This document shows positions 37,151 through 47,739 of a stretch of DNA of 64,000 bases, in pieces. The position numbers and the translations under genes were made by a program. Below the pieces are notes generated by a model. It saw only the letters and a program-made list of their open reading frames with translations, was not told the origin of the DNA and made no database searches. The stretch spans positions 186,001 through 250,000 of the forward strand of contig NZ_JAQSWB010000003.1 in NCBI RefSeq assembly GCF_029266855.1, given 5' to 3'. Source of the stretch: Fluviicola sp. (GTDB lineage Bacteria; Bacteroidota; Bacteroidia; Flavobacteriales_D; Crocinitomicaceae). Each line of letters begins with the position of its first letter. Within the stretch, counting starts at the first letter, position 1.

Positions 37151-37594
37151 ATGAAACAAATACTTCAAATAGGAATGATTGTGGTAGTACTGATGGGAAC
37201 CATCGGGATTCCATTTTATCAGCACACCTGTTTGCATGAAAACCGGGTGTTACAATCTGTTTTTGTTCCGTCGAATGAATGCTCCGAAGAGCATTTGAAA
37301 ACCGAAACACCGGATTGTTGTGCAACTAAGCAAACGACCACGTCTTCCAATGAAGAAACAATTTCTGATAATTGCTGCCTCGATGAGGTTTCGAATTGGC
37401 AATTCTCTTTTTTCTTCTTCCAGGATGTGCATCCGATCTTTTCAGAATCTTTGGAAGAGCTTTCCGTTCTTTCATTCTTTTCGCATTTCGAAGTACTTTG
37501 GGTAAACGAAGATAAAGAGTTGTTTTCAGGATCCGATCCACCCACCTTAACGATTCTCGAACGATTAACTCATTTGTGTATTTGGCGTCTGTGA
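37151..37594 (+). CDS. small Cys/His-containing secreted protein upstream of TonB receptor (HYC_CC_PP-like)
   Basis: 'FYQHTCLHENRV...CCATKQTT...DNCCLDE' with N-terminal TM/signal; synteny with metal TonB receptor. Confidence 0.7.
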   Translation: MKQILQIGMIVVVLMGTIGIPFYQHTCLHENRVLQSVFVPSNECSEEHLKTETPDCCATKQTTTSSNEETISDNCCLDEVSNWQFSFFFFQDVHPIFSESLEELSVLSFFSHFEVLWVNEDKELFSGSDPPTLTILERLTHLCIWRL

Positions 37595-37645
37595 TTCTCT
37601 TCCTTTTTTTGAAAAAAAGTGAAGTCGAATTAAACGTTAAAAACA

Positions 37646-39862
37646 ATGAAGTATATTCTATTCGGGTTTTTCCTGTTTTTTCTTTCTTACAGTCAGGCCC
37701 AGCTTCAGGGGATTGTATTTGGAATTAAGGATGGTGGAAAAATCCCGCTTAAACAAGCAAAAGTAATTTTAAGAAAAGCTCAAACCCGGGTGTTCACAGA
37801 AGAGAACGGACGATTTGAGATGATACTGCCGAAAGATCTGCCGGATATGCTGGTGATTTCTGCTCCCGGCTATGAAACAGATTCCGTTCCGGTAACAAAA
37901 AATGACCGCTTCGCAGGCCTGGAGGTCTTCCTTTTTGAGGTAGACGAATTGGATGAGGTGATCATCGAGTTCAAACAAGATTCCAAAACTTTTTCACGCT
38001 TAAAACCTCTCCAGGTGGAAAATCTGGGGGAAGGAGAATTGAAAAAGGCAGCTTGCTGTAATTTGTCCGAATCTTTTGAAACCAATGCCACGGTAGATGT
38101 GAATTTCACTGACGCCGTTTCCGGTGCAAAGAAGATCCAGTTATTAGGATTGGACGGAGTTTACACTCAATTACAAATGGAAAACATACCGTTTCTAACA
38201 GGTTTGGAAAGCAGTTTCGGATTGAATTCTGTTCCGGGAACCTGGGTCGAATCCATCCAAATTACCAAAGGAACCGGTTCTGTAGTGAATGGTTATGAAT
38301 CCATGGCCGGATTGATCAATGTTGAATTTCGCAAGCCGACAACCATGCAGCGTGTTTTCGTAAACGGTTACGGATCCAGCCTCGGAAGAGCAGAGCTGAA
38401 CGTTCATGGCGGACAAATCATCAATGATAAATGGAGCACAGGAAGCTTTGCCCACGTCTCAACCCTTCAAAGTGAATGGGATAATAACAAAGATGGTTTT
38501 CGGGACGCGCCTTTGAGTAAATCGGGTTCCTTCATGAACCGCTGGGATTATCAGGGGAAAAAGTTTGAAACCAAATTCGGTGTAAACGGATATTACGATC
38601 AGCGATTGGGAGGACAGCTTTATGGAGTCGCAAACAGGTACAAAGCGGAAACAACAAATCAGCATGCGGAGTTTTTTGCAAAAACTGGTTTCTTATTCCC
38701 AAACAAACCGTACCACAGTTTAGGTATCGTCTACCAATTCAAATACCATCAATCCGACGGATTGTATGGCCTGAGAGATTTTGGGGGAAGAGAACTTCGC
38801 GGGTATATCAATGCAATTTTCGATGGTATTTTCGGAACAACAGCACATAAATACAAAGTGGGAATCTCGGCCGTCGGACAGGATTTACAGCAGCACATTG
38901 ATTCGGTAAACTTTAACCGGAATGTGATAACACCGGGAGCTTTCCTTGAGTATACGTACACGGGAACGCGATTGGTATTGGTAGCAGGGATGCGTGCAGA
39001 CTACCAGACTGCTTTCAGTGATCAGACCGAAAAATTCCAGTTTTCACCACGTGTTCACGCAAAATATACTTTGGATGAATTTACAGATCTTCGCGTTACA
39101 ACCGGGAAAGCCTGGAGATTACCGACGATTGTGATGGATAATTCGTCCTTAATGGCTACTTCAAAAGCCTGGATCGTAAACAGCAGTAACGAACAGGAAG
39201 AAGTTTGGAACTCGGGAATCTCAGTGATCCGGACCATGAGATGGTGGAATCGGGCAGCGAGTATTTCAGCGGATTTCTATCATGCGCGGTTTACGAAACA
39301 ACTGATCATTGATCGCGAACAATCAACGGATTCTATTTTCTTCGGATTTCAGCGAAATGTTTCGAGAAGCAGTACGTTCCAAACAGAGCTGAGCTTTATG
39401 CCCTGGAAAGCGATTACTTTCCGTTTAGCATATAAATTCCTGGAAGTAAAGGCCAATTATGCCGGAAGTTTGAGACAGCAGGTAATGATTCCGCAGCACC
39501 GGGGCTTGTTTAATGTGGCCTTCGCGAGCAGAAATAAGAAATGGGAGGTTGATGGTACGATTTCTGTATACAGTCCAATGCGTTTGCCGGATGTTACTTT
39601 ACCGGACGGATCGCGTTTAACGAATGAGAAGAGTAAAGCGGTACCGGTTGGATTGGCACAGATTACACGTCACTTCAAAAACTGGGACGTATATGTAGGA
39701 GGAGAGAACCTGTTTAACTTCACACAGAAGAATCCGATAATCAGTTCGAATAATCCGTATGACCCGACTTTCGATGCAACACGCGTGTGGGCATCTGTAA
39801 TGGGGACAGTAGTTTATGCAGGTTTTCGATATGAAATTAAAAGAAAAACAGAAAAAAAGTGA
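37646..39862 (+). CDS. TonB-dependent outer-membrane receptor (metal-associated)
   Basis: Signal peptide, CarboxypepD_reg-like, plug 'CNLSESFETNATVDVNFTDAVSGAKKIQLLGLDGVYTQLQMENIP', beta-barrel C-terminus. Confidence 0.95.
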   Translation: MKYILFGFFLFFLSYSQAQLQGIVFGIKDGGKIPLKQAKVILRKAQTRVFTEENGRFEMILPKDLPDMLVISAPGYETDSVPVTKNDRFAGLEVFLFEVDELDEVIIEFKQDSKTFSRLKPLQVENLGEGELKKAACCNLSESFETNATVDVNFTDAVSGAKKIQLLGLDGVYTQLQMENIPFLTGLESSFGLNSVPGTWVESIQITKGTGSVVNGYESMAGLINVEFRKPTTMQRVFVNGYGSSLGRAELNVHGGQIINDKWSTGSFAHVSTLQSEWDNNKDGFRDAPLSKSGSFMNRWDYQGKKFETKFGVNGYYDQRLGGQLYGVANRYKAETTNQHAEFFAKTGFLFPNKPYHSLGIVYQFKYHQSDGLYGLRDFGGRELRGYINAIFDGIFGTTAHKYKVGISAVGQDLQQHIDSVNFNRNVITPGAFLEYTYTGTRLVLVAGMRADYQTAFSDQTEKFQFSPRVHAKYTLDEFTDLRVTTGKAWRLPTIVMDNSSLMATSKAWIVNSSNEQEEVWNSGISVIRTMRWWNRAASISADFYHARFTKQLIIDREQSTDSIFFGFQRNVSRSSTFQTELSFMPWKAITFRLAYKFLEVKANYAGSLRQQVMIPQHRGLFNVAFASRNKKWEVDGTISVYSPMRLPDVTLPDGSRLTNEKSKAVPVGLAQITRHFKNWDVYVGGENLFNFTQKNPIISSNNPYDPTFDATRVWASVMGTVVYAGFRYEIKRKTEKK

Positions 39863-39905
39863 GAGTCAACCACTACGGATTGACAAAGTTTTAAATTAGA
39901 ATAAT

Positions 39906-40271
39906 ATGAAAAGTAGTTTATTATTATTAGCCCTTTTGTTTGTAAGCAGTCTTGGATTTAGTCAAAAAACAAGCGCTAAAACAGAAACAGTAGTCATTAT
40001 GACAAGTGCCGAATGCGGTGAATGCAAAGAGCGTATTGAAGGATCTTTGAATTATACAAAAGGTGTCAAATTCGCAGAATTAGATGTAGATTCTCGAAAA
40101 CTGACCGTTAAATTCAAAAATGACGTGATTACTTTGGAAGAGATTAAAAAGCAGGTTTCACTTCTTGGTTACAACGCAGATGAAGTACTTGCAGATCCGA
40201 TCGCATTTGAAAAACTTCCGGCTTGCTGCAAACCGAATGGAATGGAGCATAAAGAACATGGCGGACATTGA
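39906..40271 (+). CDS. secreted heavy-metal-associated (HMA) domain protein
   Basis: 'TVVIMTSAECGECKERIEGSLNYTKGVKFAELDVDSRKLTVKFK', C-terminal CC/His-rich tail. Confidence 0.88.
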   Translation: MKSSLLLLALLFVSSLGFSQKTSAKTETVVIMTSAECGECKERIEGSLNYTKGVKFAELDVDSRKLTVKFKNDVITLEEIKKQVSLLGYNADEVLADPIAFEKLPACCKPNGMEHKEHGGH

Positions 40272-40306
40272 TTTGACCGAATAGTTATATCCAAATAAAA
40301 TTCGAG

Positions 40307-40373
40307 CCTCGTGCTCTTCGCGTGCTTCGTGGTTGAATGAACCATTAAGACCACGAGGATCACGAGGTTTTTT
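40307..40373. terminator. long imperfect hairpin between convergent genes
   Basis: cctcgtg...cttcgtggt/accacgag...cacgaggttttttt. Confidence 0.65.
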
Positions 40374-40380
40374 ATTTCTG

Positions 40381-40749
40381 TTACCCGCCGATTTTGAATG
40401 AAGCATTACTGATCATCAGCAGAATCAATAAGGGAAGAACTAAAAGTATACTAGTCTGTGCCATGTCGATCAGAAGGGATTTCATTTGCCTGCTTTTAGC
40501 GTGTTTTACTATAAGTGCAATGTTCGTCCATAGCCAGAACAAACCAACGGAAACAGCACTGGTAATTAAATGACCCAAACCATTCAGGTAATCGTGCTGA
40601 AGCATAAGTGAGAATATGAAACAAACAATGACACTGGCCAGATAGACCATAATTACAGGAAGAATCAATTTGTTGTTTGCTTGGTTTATCAATCGATGAA
40701 ACCAGATAATACACCCGGTAAAAGCGATGAGGTTCAGAAGAATAGCCAT
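40381..40749 (-). CDS. four-TM hypothetical membrane protein
   Basis: 122 aa hydrophobic ORF. Confidence 0.65.
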   Translation of the reverse strand: MAILLNLIAFTGCIIWFHRLINQANNKLILPVIMVYLASVIVCFIFSLMLQHDYLNGLGHLITSAVSVGLFWLWTNIALIVKHAKSRQMKSLLIDMAQTSILLVLPLLILLMISNASFKIGG

Positions 40750-40831
40750 GGTTGTTTTAAAAGATTAAAACTAATTAAAATTTTATTAGTGTAAATTAGA
40801 AACGATATATTCGCTTATAAGTTGCTCTATA

Positions 40832-41167
40832 ATGACAGATTTTTCCACACTTCATGATTATGTGATGTCACTTCCGGAAATAACGGAAGAGCCTCATTTT
40901 GAAAAGAGATCTTACCGGGTGAAAAAGAAAATAGTCGCTACTGTAAGTACGGATGAAGGCTTTTTTGTTGTCAAACTGACACCGGTTCAACAATCTTTAT
41001 TTTGCAAATGGGATGAAAGTGCCTGCCACCCGATTCCGAACAAATGGGGGCTTCAGGGCTGGACCAGGGTTTATTTTGAGAAGGTAGATCCAGACTTTTT
41101 AAAAGACATTGTGAAGACTTCCTATTCGAATGTGGCTCCGAAAAAACTGGTGGATTTGATTGACTAA
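40832..41167 (+). CDS. MmcQ/YjbR family protein
   Basis: 'YVMSLPEITEEPHFEKRSYRVKKKIVATVSTDEGFFVVKLTP'. Confidence 0.85.
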   Translation: MTDFSTLHDYVMSLPEITEEPHFEKRSYRVKKKIVATVSTDEGFFVVKLTPVQQSLFCKWDESACHPIPNKWGLQGWTRVYFEKVDPDFLKDIVKTSYSNVAPKKLVDLID

Positions 41168-41176
41168 AATTCTGCT

Positions 41177-41821
41177 TTAGAGTCCTAGTTTTTTATAACC
41201 TTCGAATACTTTTGTTGTTTCGAAGTAGTATGTTTTCTTTTTACCTTCAACTTTCACGTCCATTCGATCGCATAACCCATCTTTACGGTCAATACTTTGT
41301 TCTTGTAATTTTGCATCCAACATCTGGAGAATAAAATATTCTTCAGTTACTTGAACAACTGGCCAGGCCGTAGCACAAGTTTGGCCATCTCCGTTTTTTA
41401 CGATAGAGTTTAACAGCCCGAATTGAATGGTTTTGTATTTGCTTGCATTCACTGTATCGCCAATATTTTTGTAAGTCTGACGTAAAATTTTGTGTGCCAT
41501 CATATCAGTATAGTCAATACTCAGAATTTGTTTTGTAAGGTTGATAATTTCCTGTGAATTGGAATTTCTCATTTGAGTATACATCTCTTTTTTGAGACTG
41601 TCCATTTCTTTGGATTTCCCGCTTGCAATTATGAATTGTTCGCTTTCAATAAAACTATAACGAAAATCCTGGTAATTGATATTTGTTTCGCCGGCTTCTA
41701 ATTTTTTCACCGATTCAGAGTATTTATCTTTGAAAGTTGGGATGACTATTTCAACTGAATTTTGGCCGAAGGAAAGAAAATTTACAAACAATAAGCCAAC
41801 TAGTAGTAATTGATTTTTCAT
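41177..41821 (-). CDS. DUF4919-like secreted protein
   Basis: Signal peptide; 'INYQDFRYSFIES...AHKILRQTYKNIGDTVNASKYKTIQFGLLNSIVKNGDGQTCATAWPVVQVTEEYFIL'. Confidence 0.75.
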   Translation of the reverse strand: MKNQLLLVGLLFVNFLSFGQNSVEIVIPTFKDKYSESVKKLEAGETNINYQDFRYSFIESEQFIIASGKSKEMDSLKKEMYTQMRNSNSQEIINLTKQILSIDYTDMMAHKILRQTYKNIGDTVNASKYKTIQFGLLNSIVKNGDGQTCATAWPVVQVTEEYFILQMLDAKLQEQSIDRKDGLCDRMDVKVEGKKKTYYFETTKVFEGYKKLGL

Positions 41822-41865
41822 GGTTTTGTTATTTCGGGATGAAGATATGGAAGTTTGACGAATTT

Positions 41866-44046
41866 TTATTCCTCATTCTTCTTAAACATTCCACCAACTT
41901 CTTTCGATAGGCGCTGGATGGTTTCGACACCTGCGGCAATCGGACTCCCGCTCATATCGTCATAAGCTGAATAAGACAGATCAGCCACACTTTGAGAAGG
42001 GTAAATATAGATGTGATCCAGGTTTGGATTTTCTTTCTCCATGCGCTGAGGTAAAGATTCCATTCCTGTAAATGCGGAAACAGATCCTGAACGGGCAAAA
42101 ACGGATACAAATAATTGATTTTCACTGAAAGCAGGAAGTTTTTCCAGCATTTCTTCCGGCGATTCAATAGAAGTATGTGTCAGATCCGCACTGAATTTTC
42201 TGTAAGTCCGGTATGCCTTGAACTTTTCAAAGGTTTCGCGTGTGCTGTACACATCAATATCCAGGTTTAATTCCTTCGAAATGCGCATAATGCGTTCCAG
42301 CCATTGGTTACAATCCTGTTCCAGTTCAGCATAAGGCGGACAAATAACAGAGATCTTCCGGTAACTTGGGAAAGGATGATTGAAATGACAAAAGAAAACT
42401 GTTTTCTCACAGACATTCAACAAATGTTCACGGTCATCACCAATGAGGCGTTTGAGCAAACTGACTTTTGAATTGTCATTGATCAAAACGATATCAGCTA
42501 CCAATTCTTTTGAGACGCGTGCAATCCCACTCGATAAATTATGATCGATTGTTGCCATGGCGTGTACATTGATTTCGCCGCTGTTGTAGTGTGTTATAAA
42601 GTCGTCAATGTGTTTCCTGGAACGGCGAATACGCATTTCAGCCTCTTCATCGTTTTCCAGAACACTGACTACCGAAATCGGGTTCATGACCGTTTTATCT
42701 GTGATCAGAACCGAAAAATCAAGCAAAGATTCGTTTCCCTTTAATTCATTTGCTGCAACCAAAACATGCTGACTGCGCATAGACGGGCCTTCCAAAGGTT
42801 CGTGCCTGGTTTGGGAGATCAGCAATTTCTTCCCGGCATTTTCGGTAACGAAAGAAGCTGTCATACTGGTGATCAGGATCAAAATAACAGTTCCGTTGAC
42901 AATCTCAATATCCAGGATTCCCATTGTATATCCTACATTGATCACGGCTAAGGTTGCAGCTGCATGTGCGGTACTTAATCCGAAAATGATTTGCCGTTCC
43001 GGTCTGCTCAGTTTGAAAATCAATTGCGTGATCAAAGCGGCCAGGAATTTACTGAAGATAGCAAAAGCACTTAAGATTCCGGCTACTGCCCAAGCCCATG
43101 GTTCATTTGCCAATGCTTTTACATTTACCACCATTCCGATAGAAATCAAAAAGAAAGGAATGAACAAGGCATTTCCGATAAATTCGATCCGGTTCATCAA
43201 GGTGGAGGAATGGGGGATCAGGCGATTCATTACCAATCCGGCAACGAATGCTCCGATAATTCCTTCAATTCCGGCTACTTCCGCAAGAAAGGCAGCGAAG
43301 AAAAGAATAGACAATACGTAGATAAACTGGGAGGATTTTTCCGATTCAAGTTTACTTAGGAACCACCTGGAAATTTTGGGAACTCCCCAAAACATGATGA
43401 GACTAAAGATCGACAAGGTAATTGTAAGATGAACCAGTACACTGCCGTTAATTACTCCGTTGTCAGATCCTGAGATAACTGCAAGAATGATCAAAACTGC
43501 AGTATCCGTGAGAATTGTTCCTCCGATTGCAATTGCAACGGCTTCCATTTTCGAAATCCCGAATTTGGAAACGATCGGGTAAGCAACCAGCGTGTGAGTT
43601 GCAAACATACTTGCGGTCAATAAACTGGCCATTTCATTCAGCCCTAGTGCATATCTGCAGGTCGGGTAACCCAAAAGGAGCGGAATGAAGAAGGTGAGAG
43701 CGCCAAAAGTCAGGGATTTATTCCGGTAACGTTTGAATTCCTGCATGTCCAGTTCCAGTCCGGCCATGAACATGATATAGAGCAAACCGATTTTAGCAAA
43801 CATGTTGACAAATCCCGTTTTCATGTTGGCTTCTGAGATCAATTGAAAGCCATTCGGGCCGATGATCACCCCGGAAATAATTAGGCCGATCAGTGCAGGA
43901 ATCTTTACTTTTCTCAGGATAATAGGAGAGAAGAGAATGATTAGAAGGAGGATCGAAAAAGTAAGAATCGGGTTTTCTAAAGGCAATTTAAACTCACCGA
44001 TCAAGTTTTGAAACTCTTTAGAAAATTGTTCGAATAACCCGTTCAT
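41866..44046 (-). CDS. CPA2-type cation:proton antiporter with USP-like C-terminus
   Basis: 'IPALIGLIISGVIIGPNGFQLI', 'AGLELDMQEFKRYRNKSLTFGALTFFIPL'. Confidence 0.92.
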   Translation of the reverse strand: MNGLFEQFSKEFQNLIGEFKLPLENPILTFSILLLIILFSPIILRKVKIPALIGLIISGVIIGPNGFQLISEANMKTGFVNMFAKIGLLYIMFMAGLELDMQEFKRYRNKSLTFGALTFFIPLLLGYPTCRYALGLNEMASLLTASMFATHTLVAYPIVSKFGISKMEAVAIAIGGTILTDTAVLIILAVISGSDNGVINGSVLVHLTITLSIFSLIMFWGVPKISRWFLSKLESEKSSQFIYVLSILFFAAFLAEVAGIEGIIGAFVAGLVMNRLIPHSSTLMNRIEFIGNALFIPFFLISIGMVVNVKALANEPWAWAVAGILSAFAIFSKFLAALITQLIFKLSRPERQIIFGLSTAHAAATLAVINVGYTMGILDIEIVNGTVILILITSMTASFVTENAGKKLLISQTRHEPLEGPSMRSQHVLVAANELKGNESLLDFSVLITDKTVMNPISVVSVLENDEEAEMRIRRSRKHIDDFITHYNSGEINVHAMATIDHNLSSGIARVSKELVADIVLINDNSKVSLLKRLIGDDREHLLNVCEKTVFFCHFNHPFPSYRKISVICPPYAELEQDCNQWLERIMRISKELNLDIDVYSTRETFEKFKAYRTYRKFSADLTHTSIESPEEMLEKLPAFSENQLFVSVFARSGSVSAFTGMESLPQRMEKENPNLDHIYIYPSQSVADLSYSAYDDMSGSPIAAGVETIQRLSKEVGGMFKKNEE

Positions 44047-44283
44047 TTATTTGGAATATCGCAACAAAAGTAATCGCATTTTTCACGAATCTATGCGTAT
44101 TGCCTGCTTTGGATCAAAAAAACTTATTTTCCAATGGTTGTTTGGTGAATATTTGATGCGTTTTACTTTTATGGATCCCCGAAAATTCTCATTGTTTACC
44201 TAGTTTTGCGAACACGTTAAAGTAAGTTAATATCCTTTGGCATCGTTTTTGTCTTGGGCTTCCAAAATTTAAATTTAATTACT

Positions 44284-45243
44284 ATGAAACAGTTATTTAC
44301 CTTATTAATCTTAGTATTCATTTCACAGTTGTCAATCGCGCAACAGAATACGAACTTGGTCTTCTTTTCAGAACAGGGGCAGCAATTTTACATTATTTTG
44401 AACGGGATTCAGCAAAATGCAAACCCGGAAACAAATGTGCGGGTGACAAACCTCATTCAGCCTTATTACAAAGTGAAAGTGAAATTTGCGGATGGAATCA
44501 CTCCGGATATAGATAAAACGATCAATTTTAATGCAGGCACAGAAACAACTTATGCTATCCGAAGTTCGAACAAGGGAGAAATTGTTTTGAGATGGATGAG
44601 TGAAGTTCCGATTCAGCAAGCTCCACAGCCAATGGCAAATCAACAGGTGATTGTTTATCACAGCACGCCTCCCACAACTGTTACTCAGACAACTGTTATT
44701 TCCAATACGACCACAACTCCATCTAATTCCGAACAAATTAATATGGGGATCAACGTAAGTGATCCGGCAACAGGAGGGGCAAATATTAACATGAATATCA
44801 ATGTCAATGAAACCGGGATGAATACACAAACACAAAGTACCACGACTTCGTATTCCACCACAACTACCACCACTTCAGGGAATGTGGGGACTGTACAACA
44901 ACCGGTGTATGTGATGCCTGGTTATAACGGAAATGTTGGCTGCAACGGTTACCCGATGACTGAAGCGCGTTTCAATGAAGTGGTTCAATCAATCCAGGCT
45001 AAGAACTTTGATGATTCCAAATTGACCATGTCTAAGCAGGTAATCAGTTCAAACTGTATGACGAGCAATCAGGTAAAACGATTGATGCTGTTGTTTAGCT
45101 TCGAAGATACACGTCTGGACCTGGCTAAATATGCTTATGGCTACACCCATGATATCGGAAATTACTATCAGTTGAATGATGCATTTACTTTTGAGTCAAG
45201 CATCGAAGAATTGAATGAATATACAAGCGGATTCAGAAGATAA
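44284..45243 (+). CDS. DUF4476-type secreted protein
   Basis: Signal peptide; C-terminal 'FNEVVQSIQAKNFDDSKLTMSKQVISSNCMTSNQVKRLMLLFSFEDTRLDLAKYAY'; Thr-rich middle. Confidence 0.85.
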   Translation: MKQLFTLLILVFISQLSIAQQNTNLVFFSEQGQQFYIILNGIQQNANPETNVRVTNLIQPYYKVKVKFADGITPDIDKTINFNAGTETTYAIRSSNKGEIVLRWMSEVPIQQAPQPMANQQVIVYHSTPPTTVTQTTVISNTTTTPSNSEQINMGINVSDPATGGANINMNINVNETGMNTQTQSTTTSYSTTTTTTSGNVGTVQQPVYVMPGYNGNVGCNGYPMTEARFNEVVQSIQAKNFDDSKLTMSKQVISSNCMTSNQVKRLMLLFSFEDTRLDLAKYAYGYTHDIGNYYQLNDAFTFESSIEELNEYTSGFRR

Positions 45244-45248
45244 TTACG

Positions 45249-45266
45249 TCCCGATAGCTATCGGGA
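45249..45266. repeat. 18-bp perfect palindrome tcccgatagctatcggga
   Basis: Self-complementary sequence directly after DUF4476 gene. Confidence 0.8.
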
Positions 45267-45311
45267 TACGAATGCCGAATTCCTAATTTGGTATTGTAGA
45301 TAGTTATTTTG

Positions 45312-45343
45312 AAAAGGCTGTTCTTAATCAAGAACAGCCTTTT
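45312..45343. terminator. hairpin terminator
   Basis: aaaaggctgttctt-aatc-aagaacagcctttt. Confidence 0.88.
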
Positions 45344-45357
45344 GTCTTTAAATCAAC

Positions 45358-47637
45358 TTACGGTTTTAAAATAAGCACCGACGGGGTGTTTGTGAGCCAC
45401 AGGCTTTGGGTCTCCACCGCTTTTCTCCAGCTGTCGTGGCTGATCAGCATTAAATCCTGCTGATTCATAAAATCTTTATCCAAACGCGGTTCGGTATGTA
45501 ATGAAATATGATTCGGTGCAACTTGTTCGATCATGCGGATAGATTCTTTTAATTCCGGATGTGTTTTGACTATCCCCGAGGAATCGATGATCGTTACGCG
45601 CGCATTGCTGTGGTGGATCAGTTTCTGTGCGTAAACCAGCAGGAAGCTATCATGAATGGAGAAGATCGGGAGAAATACATTCTCTACTTTTTCCAGGTCT
45701 TTATCTATTACAATACCAACGGGTAATTTCGCGTTTTTGATCAGCTGGCGCGTCCGTTCGTCAAATACCGTGTTTTCAAACAGCGGCTCCTTACCGGTGA
45801 TTGTTTCGTATAAACGTTCCGGGTTGATCAGTTTGGTTGTGAATCCTAAAATTCTTCCGAGAAGAGATCCTTCAAAAACGGAACTTCCGATCCCGATCAG
45901 GAGTAAATCAAAGTTTCCGGCATTGGATGTGTCCGTGATTTCCTTGTCAATATCTACTGTCGGTTTGAACAAAGTCACTACCGGCATTTGCAGTTTCTGT
46001 GATTCTTCTGTAATAGGGGCGAAACTTTCCCGTTCGTATTCTTCCGCGTTAAACTGATTCAGGTCATTACTCAGTGAAACATGCAGAGCCGTAACATTTG
46101 CATTTTCGGGTGATTTCCGAATAAAACTGTTGGCCAATCGGAGCAGGGTTCTTCCTCTTTGGGGGCTTCCGAACGAAAGCAAGATCGAATATTTGGTGGA
46201 AAGTTTCCGGTTATCGCTTAATTCCTCCTCTGTTTTCTTTTCGGGAATCAGCCAGTTAATCAAATCAAGCATCGGTCCGGTCATAAAGGTGGTGATTAGT
46301 GCCATAATTACCAACATAGCAAAGATCTCATCAGAAAGAACCCCGAGGTCATACCCGATGTTCAAAACGATTAATTCCATTAACCCGCGGGTATTCATCA
46401 AAGCACCGATGATCAAACTGTCTCTCCAGGATTGCCCGACGAATCTTGCTGCCAGTGCGGATCCAAGGAACTTTCCGGTAACAGCAACGGCAATAATCAC
46501 AAAGGCGATGAGCCACAAATGCCAATCGTTCAATAAACCGATCTGTGTCCGGAGTCCGGTGAAAACAAAGAATAAAGGAAGAAGTAAAAGCACTGAAACA
46601 TCTTCAATCTTTTCAATAAAGATCTTTCTGAAATTCATGTTTGACGGCATAATTACACCTGCCAAAAATGCTCCGAACAAGGCGTGAATTCCAATTACTT
46701 CCGTTGCGAAAGCAGAAATTAATAGGGTTATAAAAAAGATCGCAACCACCGGTTTACTTAAACTTTCCTTGTTTGAATGTTTGTCGCCCAGGCGTTTTAG
46801 GAAAGGTTGAACAATCTTGATCATCAGGAAAACATAGGCAATGGCCATGAGAATAATGTAGATCGCGCTCAAGACAGAACCTGCTTTCACGATTGCAATA
46901 ACTGCAGCCAGAATACACCAGGCTGTAATGTCATCGGCAGCTGCACAGGTAATTACAATGGAACCGAGTTTGGTTTTGCTCAATCCGCGTTCCTGAACGA
47001 TCCGGGCAAGGACCGGGAAGGCGGTGATACTCATTGAAATACCAATGAATAAAGCAAACGACAGGAAATTTACATTTGCCGGGGCGAATTCGGAATAGAT
47101 AAAATATGCTAACCCAACACCTAATGTAAAAGGAAAAATGATACTGGCATGACTGATTACTACAGCGTCATTTGCTTTGTTTTTCAATGTTTTCAATTCC
47201 AGTTCCATTCCAACAACGAACATGAACAGGATCAACCCGATCTGACTTAAGAATTTCAGGTTGTCCATTGATTTTTCAGGAAAAACAAAGTGGGAAAACT
47301 CCGGGAAATACATCCCGATAAAAGACGGGCCAAGAAAAATCCCTGCGATAATCTCACCGATCACAGAAGGTTGTCCGATCTTCTTGCAGAAAAAGCCAAA
47401 GATCCGGGCTACAATGATAATGGTGACGATTTGAAGCAGGAGAATCGCCAGCGGATGCGTTAAGTTGTGGTAATAAGTTTCCGTGAATTGCTGCCAGGTA
47501 GATGCGGTAGCCTCCGGTTTGAAAGTGGTTACTTTTCCAGCTTCCAGGGGTTTTCCTGATAAGATTACACCAAAAATGACGGCGGCGAATCCACCAATCG
47601 TTATAATGTAAAACAAGAGATTTCTGAGATTGCGCAT
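45358..47637 (-). CDS. CPA2-type cation:proton antiporter with USP-like C-terminus
   Basis: 'IGQPSVIGEIIAGIFLGPSFIG', 'FVVGMELELKTLKNKANDAVVISHASIIFPF'. Confidence 0.92.
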   Translation of the reverse strand: MRNLRNLLFYIITIGGFAAVIFGVILSGKPLEAGKVTTFKPEATASTWQQFTETYYHNLTHPLAILLLQIVTIIIVARIFGFFCKKIGQPSVIGEIIAGIFLGPSFIGMYFPEFSHFVFPEKSMDNLKFLSQIGLILFMFVVGMELELKTLKNKANDAVVISHASIIFPFTLGVGLAYFIYSEFAPANVNFLSFALFIGISMSITAFPVLARIVQERGLSKTKLGSIVITCAAADDITAWCILAAVIAIVKAGSVLSAIYIILMAIAYVFLMIKIVQPFLKRLGDKHSNKESLSKPVVAIFFITLLISAFATEVIGIHALFGAFLAGVIMPSNMNFRKIFIEKIEDVSVLLLLPLFFVFTGLRTQIGLLNDWHLWLIAFVIIAVAVTGKFLGSALAARFVGQSWRDSLIIGALMNTRGLMELIVLNIGYDLGVLSDEIFAMLVIMALITTFMTGPMLDLINWLIPEKKTEEELSDNRKLSTKYSILLSFGSPQRGRTLLRLANSFIRKSPENANVTALHVSLSNDLNQFNAEEYERESFAPITEESQKLQMPVVTLFKPTVDIDKEITDTSNAGNFDLLLIGIGSSVFEGSLLGRILGFTTKLINPERLYETITGKEPLFENTVFDERTRQLIKNAKLPVGIVIDKDLEKVENVFLPIFSIHDSFLLVYAQKLIHHSNARVTIIDSSGIVKTHPELKESIRMIEQVAPNHISLHTEPRLDKDFMNQQDLMLISHDSWRKAVETQSLWLTNTPSVLILKP

Positions 47638-47739
47638 AGCCTGAATTTTGAGCAAAAATAAGCTTGTAAAACAGGAAAGAAAACACCCTTTTTTAAGAAT
47701 GTACTGAAACCTGTTTTAATTGTACCGAATCCAGTATTC

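Noticed and set aside
37219-37646. Minus-strand ORFs over the Cys/His small protein gene
   Set aside because: Antisense to a syntenic gene with signal peptide and promoter; no family features
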